Below, piece by piece: positions 23,193-34,609 of a stretch of 64,000 nucleotides of DNA (positions are counted from its first letter, which is position 1; every line of letters starts with the position of its first letter). A program made the position numbers and the translations under genes. The notes below the pieces were generated by a model. That model was not told the origin of the DNA, ran no database searches, and saw nothing but the letters and a program-made list of their open reading frames with translations. This stretch comes from Ancylostoma caninum (Eukaryota; Nematoda; Chromadorea; Rhabditida; Ancylostomatidae), in contig JBAJFG010000441.1 of assembly GCA_037903475.1 (NCBI GenBank), positions 1-64,000 of the forward strand, written 5' to 3'.

Positions 23193-23576
23193 GGCTCTAG
23201 TCGTTTGGACAACAAAAGTGTCCAACGACATGTTCAGACACGTATAATCATGGTAGAGCATGAATTTCCTGCAGTTTCCAGGCAATGCCCTACTTTTTCT
23301 TCTTCTAATTTCCCGAGTCCGCTGAAAACGCAGCACCATTGACGCCTACTGTAGGTGTATTTCGTTGTTGTACAGCAACTACAACGATTTTGTATTATGT
23401 AAATATTTAGGGCCAGAATAGAAATAGGATTAAGTTAGGCATTGTTTGCAAATTACAGGGAAACCAGGCCTTTTCTGGTTATACATGTCTGAACACGTCA
23501 TTGGACACGATTACGCACACTAAACACGACAAACAAGTACCGTTGGACACTTTTTGTTGTCCAAACGGCTAAAGCC
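23193..23576. mobile_element. 384-bp MITE with 9-bp target duplication (Mutator-like)
   Basis: The ends are inverted: the left starts GGCTCTAGTCGTTTGGAC and the right, reverse-complemented, starts GGCTTTAGCCGTTTGGAC. The match goes on through ACAACAAAAGTGTCCAACG with one indel. Exact 9-bp direct repeats TTATCTTAG flank it (23184-23192, 23577-23585). A second inverted block, GTGTCCAA.GAC.TGTTCAGACA, lies just inside, so GTGTCCAA occurs repeatedly near both ends. It has no coding capacity. A 9-bp duplication is typical of Mutator-like elements, which is the basis of the family suggestion. Confidence 0.85.
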
Positions 23577-23585
23577 TTATCTTAG

Positions 23586-24509
23586 TCTTCGTCATTGTAG
23601 CGCCCCAAATGCGACCCTTCACATGTTGGGCGCAGGCTTCGGTCATTACTCCTGGTCGTGTCGTTAGCGAGCCTTGATCTTGCTTTGATTTTGTGAGCGG
23701 TCCTCGCGCGCTACTGTCTACTTACACAGGTTGATGCTTCTGAGTTCACGTAAACCATTTCCAACACCGTTATGATTTGGCCAGAATATGTCAACATATC
23801 CATACGAGGAAGTCGACAAGGTTGACGAGTTTCTTATCGTTCAACGTAGTTTTTGGTTGGAGTTTCTTACCCCTTCCTTGTTCAGGTGTGCGGTGCATTT
23901 CCCTCCGCGAAGAAGTACCCGAGTAGTGAGGCCAAGAAAGAAAAAGAATGAAGAACAAACAAAGAGTTGATGGAATTTGTCTTCCCGAAAATTTTCGCTT
24001 TGATTTAAATATTCAAGCAAAACAGCATCTCTGAGATTTCATGAGACAGGGGCTTTCATACGCTAGCATTCTTGTTACTTTGGTGTGGCGAAGGTGTAGT
24101 GGCATAGGTACACACTATTTCATGTAGTATCAGTACATGGTGAGAGGCCAAAAGGGTGCAGCAGCTCCATTCATGGTAATAGGTCAAAAAAAGAGATATT
24201 TGATTACGCATACAGTTTAGTGATATGCGGAAAAATAAAGATGTGATGAAACTCCCAATCAAAAAGCAAAGGCTTCAGATGAGGCGAAACTATTTCGAAT
24301 AATACATTGCAGGCAAAAACTCATCGAGATTAATACGTACTTCTGAGAGCAAGTTGTTAACATTGTCTGTCTACAGTTTTGGAGCGCTCATGGAATAGCT
24401 ATACAAGGTTTACTGTCTATTTCGTACTGAATTGAAAAACAGTGCACAGATATATCCGGTAGTACGGCATCATCTCATTCATTGATTAATCCTAGAAATC
24501 TGTACTACT
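23586..24509. other. intergenic DNA, nothing assigned
   Basis: AT-rich sequence with no supported frame. It could include the upstream part of the Helitron that becomes recognisable at about 24510, but decay prevents a boundary call. Confidence 0.35.
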
Positions 24510-25362
24510 ATCATTTCCTGAGTACTTCACCTTTACTTCGCTTCATGACCGGAGAAGACGCGGGGAAAGGAGATTGGACGCATTTACACAGTGTCACCCC
24601 GAGATGTTGAGCGTTACAGTATCCGCATGCTACTGTTGAAGGGAAAGCAAAGACCTCCTTTGAAGACTGCCGAACCGTTGAGGGAAGGACGTGTTAGACA
24701 TTTCAGAAACGGCTAAGTCGTCCGGTTTCCTTGATCATGATGCGTATTTCCGTCAGAGCATAGGGGAGGCAGCAACATTCTAGGCGCCATCCATGTGTCG
24801 GAGTTTCTTTGCAGAGGGAGGTAATGAAGGCTCAGGAGTTGTCTGATGAGTTATCAGCATAAATGGATGATGACTACATCTACAGAGGAGAAGATAAGAA
24901 ACAAGCTGTTGCGATCGCGTATTTCGAAGATGTAGACCGAACAGTGTTACTTGAAAGGGATTTCGGCCAAATTTCGGCGTGTTTCATGGAAGAACGACCG
25001 GAAAAAACCCTATGCTCCGATTGATCACAGTCGCTATGCAAACAATGGATCACGTTTGTGTGAACCCCTCAGTTCGAATTGAAAAGCTGCAGCCGACGTT
25101 AGCATCATGACAACTGATCCTGATGTTTTTTACTGACGATCCAGGCGGTTCATGAGAAGCATACCTCTATAACACCACCTACAACATTATAGTGGGGCAG
25201 CGACGTGTTGTACTGTGTGCAGCCTGGACGGGAATTGCAGTCAAACTTTACCCTGGAGGAAGTACTCTGAATTCCGCTTTCGAGTTAGTGGCTGACGGGA
25301 ACGTTCAACAATACGAAGAGCGGCAACTCATGGCCACTGATGCAGTGCGCTTCATAATCATA

Positions 25363-26736
25363 GGGCACCCTCGAAATTCTCTCTCCTGCTCTTTTTGGTA
25401 ACCGAACAACTTCCTCTTTGTTACCATTGCGTTTTGCTCGTCAAATAACTCTGCTACCAACTCTTCGACCACGCCACTTCTACCTCTGTTTTTCTAATGC
25501 AAATTTTCCTGTATTGCCCGTTACAGTGTTATCGCACGCTTCGGATAAAATGAGCCCTACCGTTATATGCCTATCATTATATGCCTTATATGCCTATCAC
25601 GTTATATGCCTTATATGCCTATCACGAAATAAGCTGTGATTAAGTGAGATCATTGTACGAGTATGCCTCAAGTTGCCATGCTCACCACCGAAGAACAAGC
25701 TGTTATCTCTTCTCGCTGGAAGAAGTCACATGAATATTGCGGAGAAATTGACGCGTTCTCGTCATGTCGTTGGTAGCTAGCTGAGTGATCATTCCGCCAG
25801 ATCCGTGCAGATATGCAGCTCTCCATTCCCCATACCAACGTGTGGAGGACCATCCGTCGAAGCGGTCACATTCATCATGCCGTCCTGACAAAAGCGCCTT
25901 GGATTATGGAGGAATACGAGCGAGCCAGGCTCAACTTCGCTCAGGGGAACATGGAGACTGACTGGAGCAAAGGTGAACGATTTGAGTGATTTTTTGGAAG
26001 CAATCTCATAGGTGGAAAATAACTTAGACATTGTTTCAAATTGTGTGGTCTGACGAAAGAAATCAAATCTACACTGTTGCGATGAGCGGAAAGTTTATTG
26101 GAGATATATCAGGAAGGAACCGAGACTTTTTAGCAAAAGAAATTTTGGGGGTTGCTCGTTGATGGTTTGAGGAGCATTTTATGAAGACGGGGAGTTAGAG
26201 CTGGCATCTCTAGCATGCGAATGAATAGCACAGAGTACCAGCAAGTTCTAGTTAGCCACCTACTTCCGTTCCTCAGGGAAAGACGGCTGCAGTTGTACAG
26301 ATTCCAGCAAGATAACGTCAGCATTCATGCGAGTAGGTCAACTCTTGAGTTTTTAAATGCTGGCAGAGTGGAGCAGCTGGGGTGGCCGGCATGCAGGCCG
26401 GGCCTGAATCCTAGGGAAAAACTCTGGGCGCATACTTTCTCGTCGCGTCTGCGCCGGTCACCGTCAGTACAGGCGAGTAGAAGATTTGGCAAACGAAGTA
26501 GTGGATGAGTGGACCGAAATTGACACTGAGCTACTCAGGAAAAAAAAACGAGGGTTAAAACAACCGTTGATAAACTTGCTGAAATGTCAAGATATTTCAC
26601 AAGGAGCAGGTAAAACAGGAAAGTTGGTATTAAAAAAGTAGCAGTGGTGCAGCTAGTGCCAGGGTTATTTGATGAGCTGAAGACCATGATAATAAAGAGA
26701 AATTATTCGGAATAGGAGTGAAAATTCAAGGAGCTC
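25363..26736 (+). mobile_element. Tc1-family transposon inserted in the Helitron
   Basis: A ~1.37 kb insertion flanked by TA on both sides. Weak inverted ends start GGGCACCCTCGAAATTC and, from the right, GAGCTCCTTGAATTTTC. It carries a transposase pseudogene starting at ATG 25663 (MPQVAMLTTEEQAVIS), with a helix-turn-helix region, then a VWSDE box near 26045 (first Asp), FQQDN near 26305 (second Asp) and NPREKLW near 26410 (Glu). There are 34 residues between the last two acids, the DD34E spacing of Tc1 transposases. Several stops and frameshifts break it. The right end leaves about 40 bp unexplained before the Helitron resumes. Confidence 0.8.
25560..25626 (+). repeat. TTATATGCC minisatellite
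   Basis: The words TTATATGCCTATCA and TTATATGCC alternate five times in the 5' part of the Tc1-family element, just before its transposase start. Confidence 0.8.
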
Positions 26737-27420
26737 TATAATTTGTTCTATAATTGAAAAAGCACTGTACAATTAGATGGGAAGAGATCGATGGCCCCTC
26801 ACCTCGCTCTTGAAGCAGTAGATGATCTTTTAATGCGTGCAAAATGACAGGCAATTCTGCGACAAGTTATTCATAATCGGAGGTGATTTCCGCCCAGTGT
26901 CACCGATAGTTGAGCATTGACAGAGAGAAGACTCCGTACATTTGCGTCGAAATTGTATGTACTCAAGGAAAACCGTCTGCAGGCCAATATAAGAGAAGGA
27001 AATGTTGCATATGACTGGCACGATTATCTCCTCGATAATGGTAACGGAGCAGCCAACAATCCGGAAGGACGGGCGTATTAATGTGAGACACGAATTACTT
27101 TGCGTCTAAAACATGGTGGATCCACTGATCCCAACGGGAGAGAGAGTCTTTGGATAGCATCTACAAATCTATAAAAGTGTGGAAGAGACGCAATATCGCG
27201 AAGAAGATTCTGGAGAACTCGATCCTGTAGAATACCTGAATGCCCTGAGACCTACAGGGATGCTGCTACATGAGTTGAACGTTTCAGAAAAGGCGCAACT
27301 GTCATGTTATTACGCAAACTCGACGTTGTTGGATTTCTCTGGAATGAAATACGCTTGAAGGTGAAGACTCTTGGCCGCTACGTTCTTGGGTTTCGCTTGT
27401 TTCGCTTTACACAGTTTTGA

Positions 27421-27838
27421 TGCCACGATACTCGCCCTCTGCAAATTTTCCCCTGAATACAAGTAGAGAAAAACGAGAATGGTGTCCGAAAAGTGTTCCA
27501 TTACCGCAATGGTGTTCTCAGAAAACCTTTGAAAACGGCGAATCGATGTCGCTACCTTACAGTTATAGGAAGAATAATGAGTCAAGTCTATGTATCTAAC
27601 CCATTGACGACTTTTATTCGCATGGTTCGGTTTGAGAAATTACTAAGCCTGGATGATCTTACAGCCATGAATATTCTGTCCCCAGCACACTGCAAATGAA
27701 GACTAACACGTATCAAATTGAAAAAGTTTGCTGTTTCTCGAAAAAAACATGTATAGCCACTCGTAGAGTACTAGAAGTTCTCCATGTGTCCGTGGTATTT
27801 CTGTTCAAGAAGAAAAAACAAGTGCAAATTCAATCGAA
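27421..27838. other. degraded sequence between Helitron and LINE
   Basis: This probably includes the last, unrecognisable part of the Helitron helicase and the 5' part of the LINE. Overlapping 60-70 residue frames have no motif of their own. Confidence 0.35.
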
Positions 27839-29010
27839 TATGAGAATTGTCACACGATGAAGATCTTTGAGCGGATTCTGAATAGACGACTCCGTGACAT
27901 CGGTGAGGTTACACGGGACCAGTGTGGGTTCGTCTAAGACTGCAGCACAACCGACTCGATTCACACAGTCCTGCTGCTGACTGATAGACATCGAGAGAAG
28001 ATGACTGTGCACCTAGCCTTGCTCGATCTCGAGAAAGCCTTCGACAGGGTGCCACGTGAGCATAAATGACTCTCACTACGTGTTCACGGAGTCTCGGAAG
28101 AATACGTCAGGTAGACTCAGCTTCCCTACAGGAATATCACAAGCTCGGTCAGATGTGTTGCAGGGCATCACCATCGTTTGAAGTTCGTGTGGGAGTCCAC
28201 CAAGGTTCTGAGCTCTTAGCTCCTTTCTTTATGTTCTGCATGGATGCGATATCAACCTCCAATCGAAGGCACCACGGAGGCTCCTCTGACGACGTGTGAT
28301 GATTGCTGCGAGCAGTCGGGACGAATTCAAGCAAATAATATAGCCTTGGAAAGACCCTCTAGAACAGTACGGGATGAGGCTCAACATCAAGAGGACAGAG
28401 TACGTCGAAGGTGGAGAACAAATGTTCGGTACTGTCTGCTTCGATAAGAACTTCCGAAATCTCTGCTTTCAACTACTTTAAATATCGTATCTTGTTGACG
28501 GTAGCACTCCAGTTGAAGCTGAGTGCCGAGCAAACGCTGCATGGATGAATTGGAGGAAGATGACAGGGGTCACGTGCAATAGGAAGATCCCGCTAATGTT
28601 GAAGTCGAAGATATATCGCCCAGTTAAGACCTAAAGCATTGTATGGAGCAGAATGCTGGCCCACCGCTTTGAAACACGACGGATCCTCCATGCAATAGAA
28701 GTGAAGATGAACGCAGAGACTCACACGACCCGACAGAGTTCGGAGTGGCGCCGATTGCGGCGAAGATCCGTGAGGCTCGGTTACGTTGGTACGGTCACGT
28801 ATTGAGAAATGACGAGAGTTCAATCGCAAAATCAGTCGCGAACATCACCGTGGACAGAAGTAGACCGAGAAGAAGATCGAAAACCCGATGGCTAGACAGG
28901 ATTGAGGACATGTGGTTACTGAAGCTCACAACCGGCAATGCTTTTGATCAAGGGAAATGGCGCAATCACACAAGGAATGCCGACCCCAATGTTTCCGAAA
29001 GTGGCTAGGA
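27839..29010 (+). pseudogene. RTE-like LINE, reverse transcriptase and C-terminal part
   Basis: A degraded non-LTR reverse transcriptase. It begins KIFERILNRRLRDIGEVT, then DQCGFV, the motif A block LALLDLEKAFDRVPRE (near 28020) and the motif B block VRVGVHQGSELLAPFF (near 28190). The YADD catalytic box cannot be read because a deletion or frameshift follows at 28290. The C-terminal region resumes with ALYGAECWP near 28640 and EARLRWYGHVLRNDESS near 28770, ending KWRNHTRNADP near 28985. It is broken by several stops and frameshifts and truncated at the 5' end, as LINE copies usually are. The elements copy their own RNA into chromosomal nicks; this copy cannot. Confidence 0.85.
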
Positions 29011-29701
29011 AGACGAGCATTTGAGCAAAAAAGGAACAATAATTTAGTTTGAGCCATGTATATCCAACGAAAACAACCCATAATTCAAAATAAACTCACT
29101 CACTCCCACAGAACATCATAAGGATTTTAGTAGTTTGAACCCCTCTGATTCGCTGTACCAACTGGGTCTTGAAATTCTGATTGTTTACGCGAACGCACAT
29201 TCCATGGACGTCACCATCCTCATTTTCAACTGATCCTGGAAAACGTGCTCACAATTTACAAAAAGGAATATTACGAGGTTGTAACAAATTTAAAAACATC
29301 AAAATTCTCAAGCCCTTCTCCAACTATTATTACTACCGAAGAGATTCCAGGAGAAAAGTCGGAAATGGACTTGGACTTATGACTCCTGCCGCTATTTTCA
29401 CGACTGATACCGGACCCCTTGTTCACACCACAACCGTTAACTGCCCAAAAATGGCAAATTTCAAGGGTTCCGAGGGCTAAGCTCATATGATTGCAATGAG
29501 CTCGTCGAGGAGATTCAGAAAAATCCGAAATTGACTGATCGAAATTTTTATATGGATACAGCCTATGAAGGCAGTGACCATATTGTTTTCCTGTCCCAGC
29601 TATTAGCAGATTGTGGTCGCTCCTGATTCTCAGATACTCTAGCACAACAATCAACCCGTCGTTACACAGCATCATATCAAGTTCAAATCTTGTCAGACTT
29701 T
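29011..29701. other. intergenic DNA with one diverged duplicate
   Basis: No supported gene. Bases 29549-29592 (a GGATACAGCCTATGAAGGC-type word) recur in diverged form at 30171-30213. The 148-residue minus frame at 29271-29717 shows no domain. Confidence 0.4.
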
Positions 29702-29745
29702 GGGGGTGTATTAACAAGTCTTAGGGGGTGTATTAACAAGTCATA
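29702..29745 (+). repeat. 22-bp tandem duplication
   Basis: The unit GGGGGTGTATTAACAAGTC plus three bases occurs twice with a period of 22. Confidence 0.85.
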
Positions 29746-30170
29746 CCGTAGGTGCTTCTCTTCGGATCCGACATTTACCCTTTGGGACAATTCCAAGGAA
29801 ATGCCTTGAGACTGGACTTTCTTGCCAAAGTACTATTTTCATACTCAGGGTTCAATTTTCTGACCGGCAAGGATTTTTTGAAAAATTTCAGACGGGGCAT
29901 TTTTGCAAATCTAGTACTTCCATACTCAAAAGAACATCCATAACCAAATATCATTGTGAAATGTCGTTCATAGTTTAGCGCCTAATATGGCGAGGTGTCT
30001 CCTCAAACAAGTTGGATGTAGCAGTGTGTTGTCTCTGTTTGATAACACACTGTTACAGAAGGACAACAGTAATTAGCAACAAGGCAAACTACCCGGCATA
30101 GCGGGTGGTCGGGCTGTGAAGGCACATTGCTGCGTGCGAGCTCCAACACAGTAGTTCCTTTCACTCCTGC

Positions 30171-30213
30171 TATCTGGATACTGCCTATAAAGACAGTAAC
30201 CATATCGTTTTTT
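30171..30213 (+). repeat. second copy of a ~43-bp dispersed word
   Basis: It reads GGATACTGCCTATAAAGACA and onward, matching 29549-29592 in the same orientation with several substitutions. Both end in a CATAT.GTTTT word. Confidence 0.55.
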
Positions 30214-30544
30214 GCATTATTTTTGCTGTTAATATTATACTTATTAAGTCTTTTTGAAAATAAAAAAAAAGATTTACTTAAGGCTAATGCTTTTGGAAGT
30301 GGATTTGTTTGAATTGGTAAAATTCAAAATTCTTTTATTGTACATTCTTTTTTTGATAATATCCCCCTTTTCAAGGTCAAGGGCCCATTTCCAATGAAAT
30401 TTATGAAGACGGATCAATACGCCCGTGCGGAAATACATATTGAGGTGGTTTGCATGTTTTGCTATCCAATGAAAAATTATCCATGGGTATGTAAATTCAC
30501 TCGTTTGACTGAAGGAAATTTTTATCCGGTTGACTTCCACTTGA

Positions 30545-30640
30545 TCCATGGTCTCTACCTTCACTTCATGCTCTTTCTCACCAAGGCTTGCACCAACAAC
30601 CGAATACGTGGATGGATGGGTTATATTGGATCGGAAGGCG
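30545..30640. repeat. dispersed repeat, copy 1
   Basis: A block containing CTTCACTTCATGCTCTTTCT and GTGGATGGATGG resembles 39724-39800 in the same orientation. The shared order of words indicates a repeat family whose identity I do not recognise. The 153-residue minus frame at 30274-30735 covers it and is therefore suspect as a gene. Confidence 0.5.
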
Positions 30641-30740
30641 AATAAAATTCGGTGGACATGTACCCGCTGTGTTTTCCCTCCATGGTTAAATATATTCGAT
30701 ACAGGTTCACAACGAATAAAGCTGTTTTCATGCAATTTAT

Positions 30741-33700
30741 TTGCTTCGATGTAACCCTCATTTACAGGTGGGCCGAAAACTGCGCTTAAAAATGCTTCTG
30801 TTCATAGAAAAATTGCTTTGCCTCGAATGCAATCCCGATTCCGATCTGGTTCCAGGCAGTTCCACCGGAACGGCGCTGCGCCGCGCGCCCACGGGCTTGA
30901 CTCCAAACTGTTGGGGAATACCTGTGGATAAGTTAATAACCTTTGCTCAACTATTGGCATTATACGTACATAGATCTTATGCCACTGTTCCGGATTGTGG
31001 AAATTTTATTTTCATTTTCTCTGTCGTTTTCTCTGCTACAGTAGTTTTGGCTCGCTCTATAGATAGTTATTATTCTGTTAATGCAGATTCGCATACTCTT
31101 TCCCTTCCAGACAACTGGTCACTTCCGTCGAAATCCTCCCATTTTATTCTACTCCGTCGCAGCTATCCTCGTGTACAATCTAACCTACATACACACAACA
31201 GCCTTCTGCGGAAATCGTCTCTTATACGTATTTCCGTATCGCACTTACTTTTTTGTTTTTACCATCGGAATTAAAAATTGCTCAAAGTTTTCAGCAATAT
31301 GACTTCAAAGCTATTTTTCACCGTTGTGTTTCTCGTTCCTTTCCTTCTTTTTTTTTTTTGAAATTCTCATAATTATCCTTTATCAGATGAGTCGTACTAT
31401 GACTTTCCACTTGCGTGCTTCCATACCAGTTCTTTCGTTTCCCTCGCAGTGTACTCCAGCCCATTCATTGAACCTAACACTTTAGGTTGGTTATAACATT
31501 TTTATCAGTGACCTTACTTATTTTTGCCCTCAATGCTATATAAACTTTTTATGGTTCTCGTCATTCTCATTCAAGTTAACTGTATTTAATCCCGTTTTCT
31601 GTTCTGTTGCAGAGCTAACACCACTTTTTTCCATAAGAATTCTTAGATCGCACTGGCTTATTTTTAGAGCTCGCACAAACCTTCAACTGCTTTAAGCGGT
31701 TTTATAAAGATATTCATTTTGTGTGCTGTCATTTCCTTTTCACTTTGTTTTCTCCCCTCAGCGCGCCATTCCACGACTGGTTGCTACCAGCTGGATTCAA
31801 ATAAGTCCTTGACATCACCTGTTTTTCACATCGCCGGCCTCGTCAAACATATGGCTCATTTCTCAGAGTTTGTCATAGTTTAGCACCTAAGTCCTCACCG
31901 TTTTGTGGGCGCAAACATCTTTTAAAATATAAAAACTCGAACTTATTCGTTATATCAGTCAGATATCACGTGAGTGGTGTGAAGTAGAATAAGTTTAACG
32001 CCTTTAAATATTCAAATTGGTGGAGCTGTTCTTCCTTCGTCTCGTGCTGCCTACTTTGCCCCTGGCATTCGTCCCACCATCGCCTATCTATTCTCCTATC
32101 TGGCTCTCTCGGTAACCTTTTTCTATCCCGGGGTTACAAGCAATTAGCATCAAGCCCTCCAGTTAGCGTTTTATGATTGCTCACCAGATATGGCCCAGTG
32201 ATATCGGTCCTGAACGTTCCTGTAGTAATGGGGAAACAACCTCAAGGCATGCCGCTGGCGGATTCTGCTACTCTACCCCGCTCACGTCATAATGAGTACT
32301 CAATTTTTTTTTCGCCAGCCTCCCTTCTTGCTCGTTAGATTGTTTTGGTAATGCACATAATTTACCTCGTTATTTCCAGGAAATTCAAATGTTATTCAGC
32401 GCCTGCAGTTCGTATACCCTTCCACAGCTCTATGTAGAAGGTGAAAATTCTTTATTACAACATTGATCCTACTGATATGGACAGGTTCGAGATCGTTCTC
32501 TAAATCGTAGATTTCAGATCGATCAACAACCCCATCATTGCTTAGCCCGGACACACTATCAACGAGGGATCGGCAGATAAAGCTCTATTGTGAGTAGTAC
32601 AATTACGTCTTCCATCTATTCAATGCACTCTCGTTTTCATAAGTAGTTTATCTTATTGACCGAAAAACTGCTTGTAATAATGCCACCTGCGAAATAAATG
32701 AACAATCTTTCAGAATCTGAGGCGGTTTCTCTTTTAATATCTTCTTCATATGTTCCTAGTTTTTGTATTATAAATGTTTTGAGTACATGGATGTTTGACA
32801 TTAGCATTTCGGAGCTAAACCATTGCATTTCGGAGCTAAACCATTTTGGAGCGCTCTTTAGGAGTGATCGCTTCTATTTATTGGAACGCTTCTACGTATG
32901 TTCCGGCCCCAACATTTTCGGTTTCAGCGCTTTTCGGCTTTGTTTCGGCTGTATTGTCCTAATCTTTTGTGTCGTTTTTACATTGCTGTATCGAAGAAAA
33001 AACGCTTATCCATCTATTTGTATCCACATCGGCACTGCCAACATTTGAAAACTCCTACTTCGTGCGAGTAAAAAAATGTGCTGAATGTTGTTTAAAGCAG
33101 AATCAAGTCAATCTTGTTTTGGTGATAATATTCGGAATGTGAGAAGTACCAGTTCTGAAAACTTTGTTTGAGTTTTTTCCTTCAAAAAAAAGGTTGTTTC
33201 AAAAAATCCTACCGCTGTGATCCCTAAGTGCAGCTCTTTTTTAAAACCCGAGTACTCACCTTCGATTATTTGAACAAGGCACCGTATATTGAAAGGCTTG
33301 TGCAGTCATGAAGCATCTGCCATGGTCATGAAGCATCCAAGCTTGGAAAGAATTGTACGCGCCTAAGTTATTCGCAGAAAGAAAATATGTTTCCTTGCAG
33401 ATGTTTCCTGGCAAATATGTATCTTCATAGACTTAGCTATAGTTCTGACTATTGAATATATTCTTCTGAATATCTTCAAAACTTCCTTCTAATTATTTTT
33501 CAAAATCGCAAATTTTCAATAGTTAAGTAAGGAACAACAGAGGAGATGAATTCAAATTTGTGTGGTGGAGGAGGGTTTCTTTGTTTCTTTGTTTTTGTTT
33601 TTTACAAACAGGCTTCGCAGGTACTAGGCTGAGATCCCTATCTATGTACTACATACACTTTGAAAGAAGTTATCCAAAAAGTTTAGGAATGCTACTAGTT

Positions 33701-34090
33701 TCTGGCATACGTATGGGGCAATTGTGCTTAACCGAAAAAAATTTTCTGGAGAAGATGAACGAAGAGAAAATGGAATAAGGCGGAAACAAATTCTATGGCT
33801 TGGTTCCTTTCCTATGTTAACACATTGCGGACCGAGCCCATTTTTGCATGGGTGGCCATTTAACGTTTGAGATCCAGGAGGCCAATCTGTTTCGGTGTTT
33901 TCTGCATTTGATAATGTTGTTCTGGGATAGAGTCGTCGAAAAATAGTACAATTTCCAACATAAAATCATAGCAAGACGAAGTACATCCATCACATGATCA
34001 CATTCGGAGGAAAAGTCGTAATGCGCCATGTGCATCACGTGGTCCGAAATGGGACAAACACCAATTCCAAAGCTTTAGTAATGTGCTTAA
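30741..34090. other. AT-rich intergenic DNA
   Basis: Short frames only (largest 177 residues at 30741-31274, Ser/Leu/Phe-rich, no domain). A 19-20 bp duplication, GCATTTCGGAGCTAAACCAT, occurs twice at about 32804-32843. No element ends or RNA genes were seen. Confidence 0.4.
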
Positions 34091-34481
34091 GGTCAAACAA
34101 TCATTGGACTAATTAAACGCCTACATGAGAAGTCCCTCCACTCCATTGTTCGCCTTCAGAGGCGCCTTCAGCAAATTCTCCACATCCAGACTCACATTGA
34201 TCTTACTAGGGATGAAGCACAGACTCAGTTCGAGCGCAATCTACAATTATTCAGTGAGTTTTCTTTTTTCATGTAAAGCATTTAGATTTGGATCACCTCT
34301 TACAGTATGCGTGGTGGACTACCGCCTTCGTTCCCTCGCAATCGACTCGCCGCATCAGTATGAATCGACTGCCAGCAAGCTGCAACTGTTGCTTATTGAA
34401 TCAGGATCAATGACCTCAGTGAAAATGTCAGCCCTGGAAAGGTTGAGGAAATTATGTATGAAGCTAATGAGAATTTCTTGA
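34091..34481 (+). CDS. candidate two-exon gene 3' end, unknown product
   Basis: An open stretch 34091-34253 lacks a start codon. It is followed by a donor GTGAGT at 34254, a 52-bp T-rich intron, and an acceptor TTACAG ending at 34305. Both sides are in phase 1, and joining them gives one frame to the stop at 34481. The predicted ~112 residues are helical and charged: a Gln/His/Arg/Leu-rich first part, then VVDYRLRSLAIDSPHQYES and a Ser/Leu/Lys-rich tail. The tiny intron and matching phases are what a nematode gene shows. No family is recognised. Upstream exons or an acceptor near 34090 are not evident, so it may be the end of a gene, a gene fragment, or coincidence. Confidence 0.35.
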
Positions 34482-34528
34482 TAGTCACCCTACACCTATG
34501 TATGCATGTGCTTCAGTTTATCTGTGAG

Positions 34529-34600
34529 AATCTGTCCCTTATATAGTGTATAAATATTTTTATGAATCTGTTCCTTATATAGTGCATAAATATTTTTAGT
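34529..34600 (+). repeat. 36-bp tandem duplication
   Basis: The unit AATCTGT.CCTTATATAGTG followed by TATAAATATTTTTA-like sequence occurs twice with period 36 and two or three substitutions. Confidence 0.85.
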
Positions 34601-34609
34601 TTACCCTGT

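Larger units (their letters stand above)
24510..27420 (+). pseudogene. decayed Helitron helicase (PIF1-like), split by a Tc1 element
   Basis: Translated in shifting frames, this matches the replication-helicase protein of nematode Helitrons. From left to right: a VSPRDVERYSIRMLLL block near 24590; EVMKAQEL..DE near 24815; AIAYFEDVDRT..LERDFGQI near 24910; the Walker A region at 25128-25170, where the glycine-rich loop now reads DPGGS-stop-E-A; then CAAWTGIAVKLYPGG at ~25220. The frame is interrupted after FII near 25360 and resumes near 26778 with MAPHLALEAVDDLL, IIGGDFRPVSPIVEH (26871-26915) and LRPTGM..HELNVSEKA near 27245. This enzyme unwinds DNA for rolling-circle transposition. Many stops and frameshifts show it is dead. 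No Rep domain was identified on the left. Confidence 0.75.

Noticed and set aside
29271..29717. 148-residue minus-strand frame
   Set aside because: Covers part of a duplicated word and has no recognisable domain.
30274..30735. 153-residue minus-strand frame
   Set aside because: Overlaps a dispersed repeat and several frames on the other strand; no domain.
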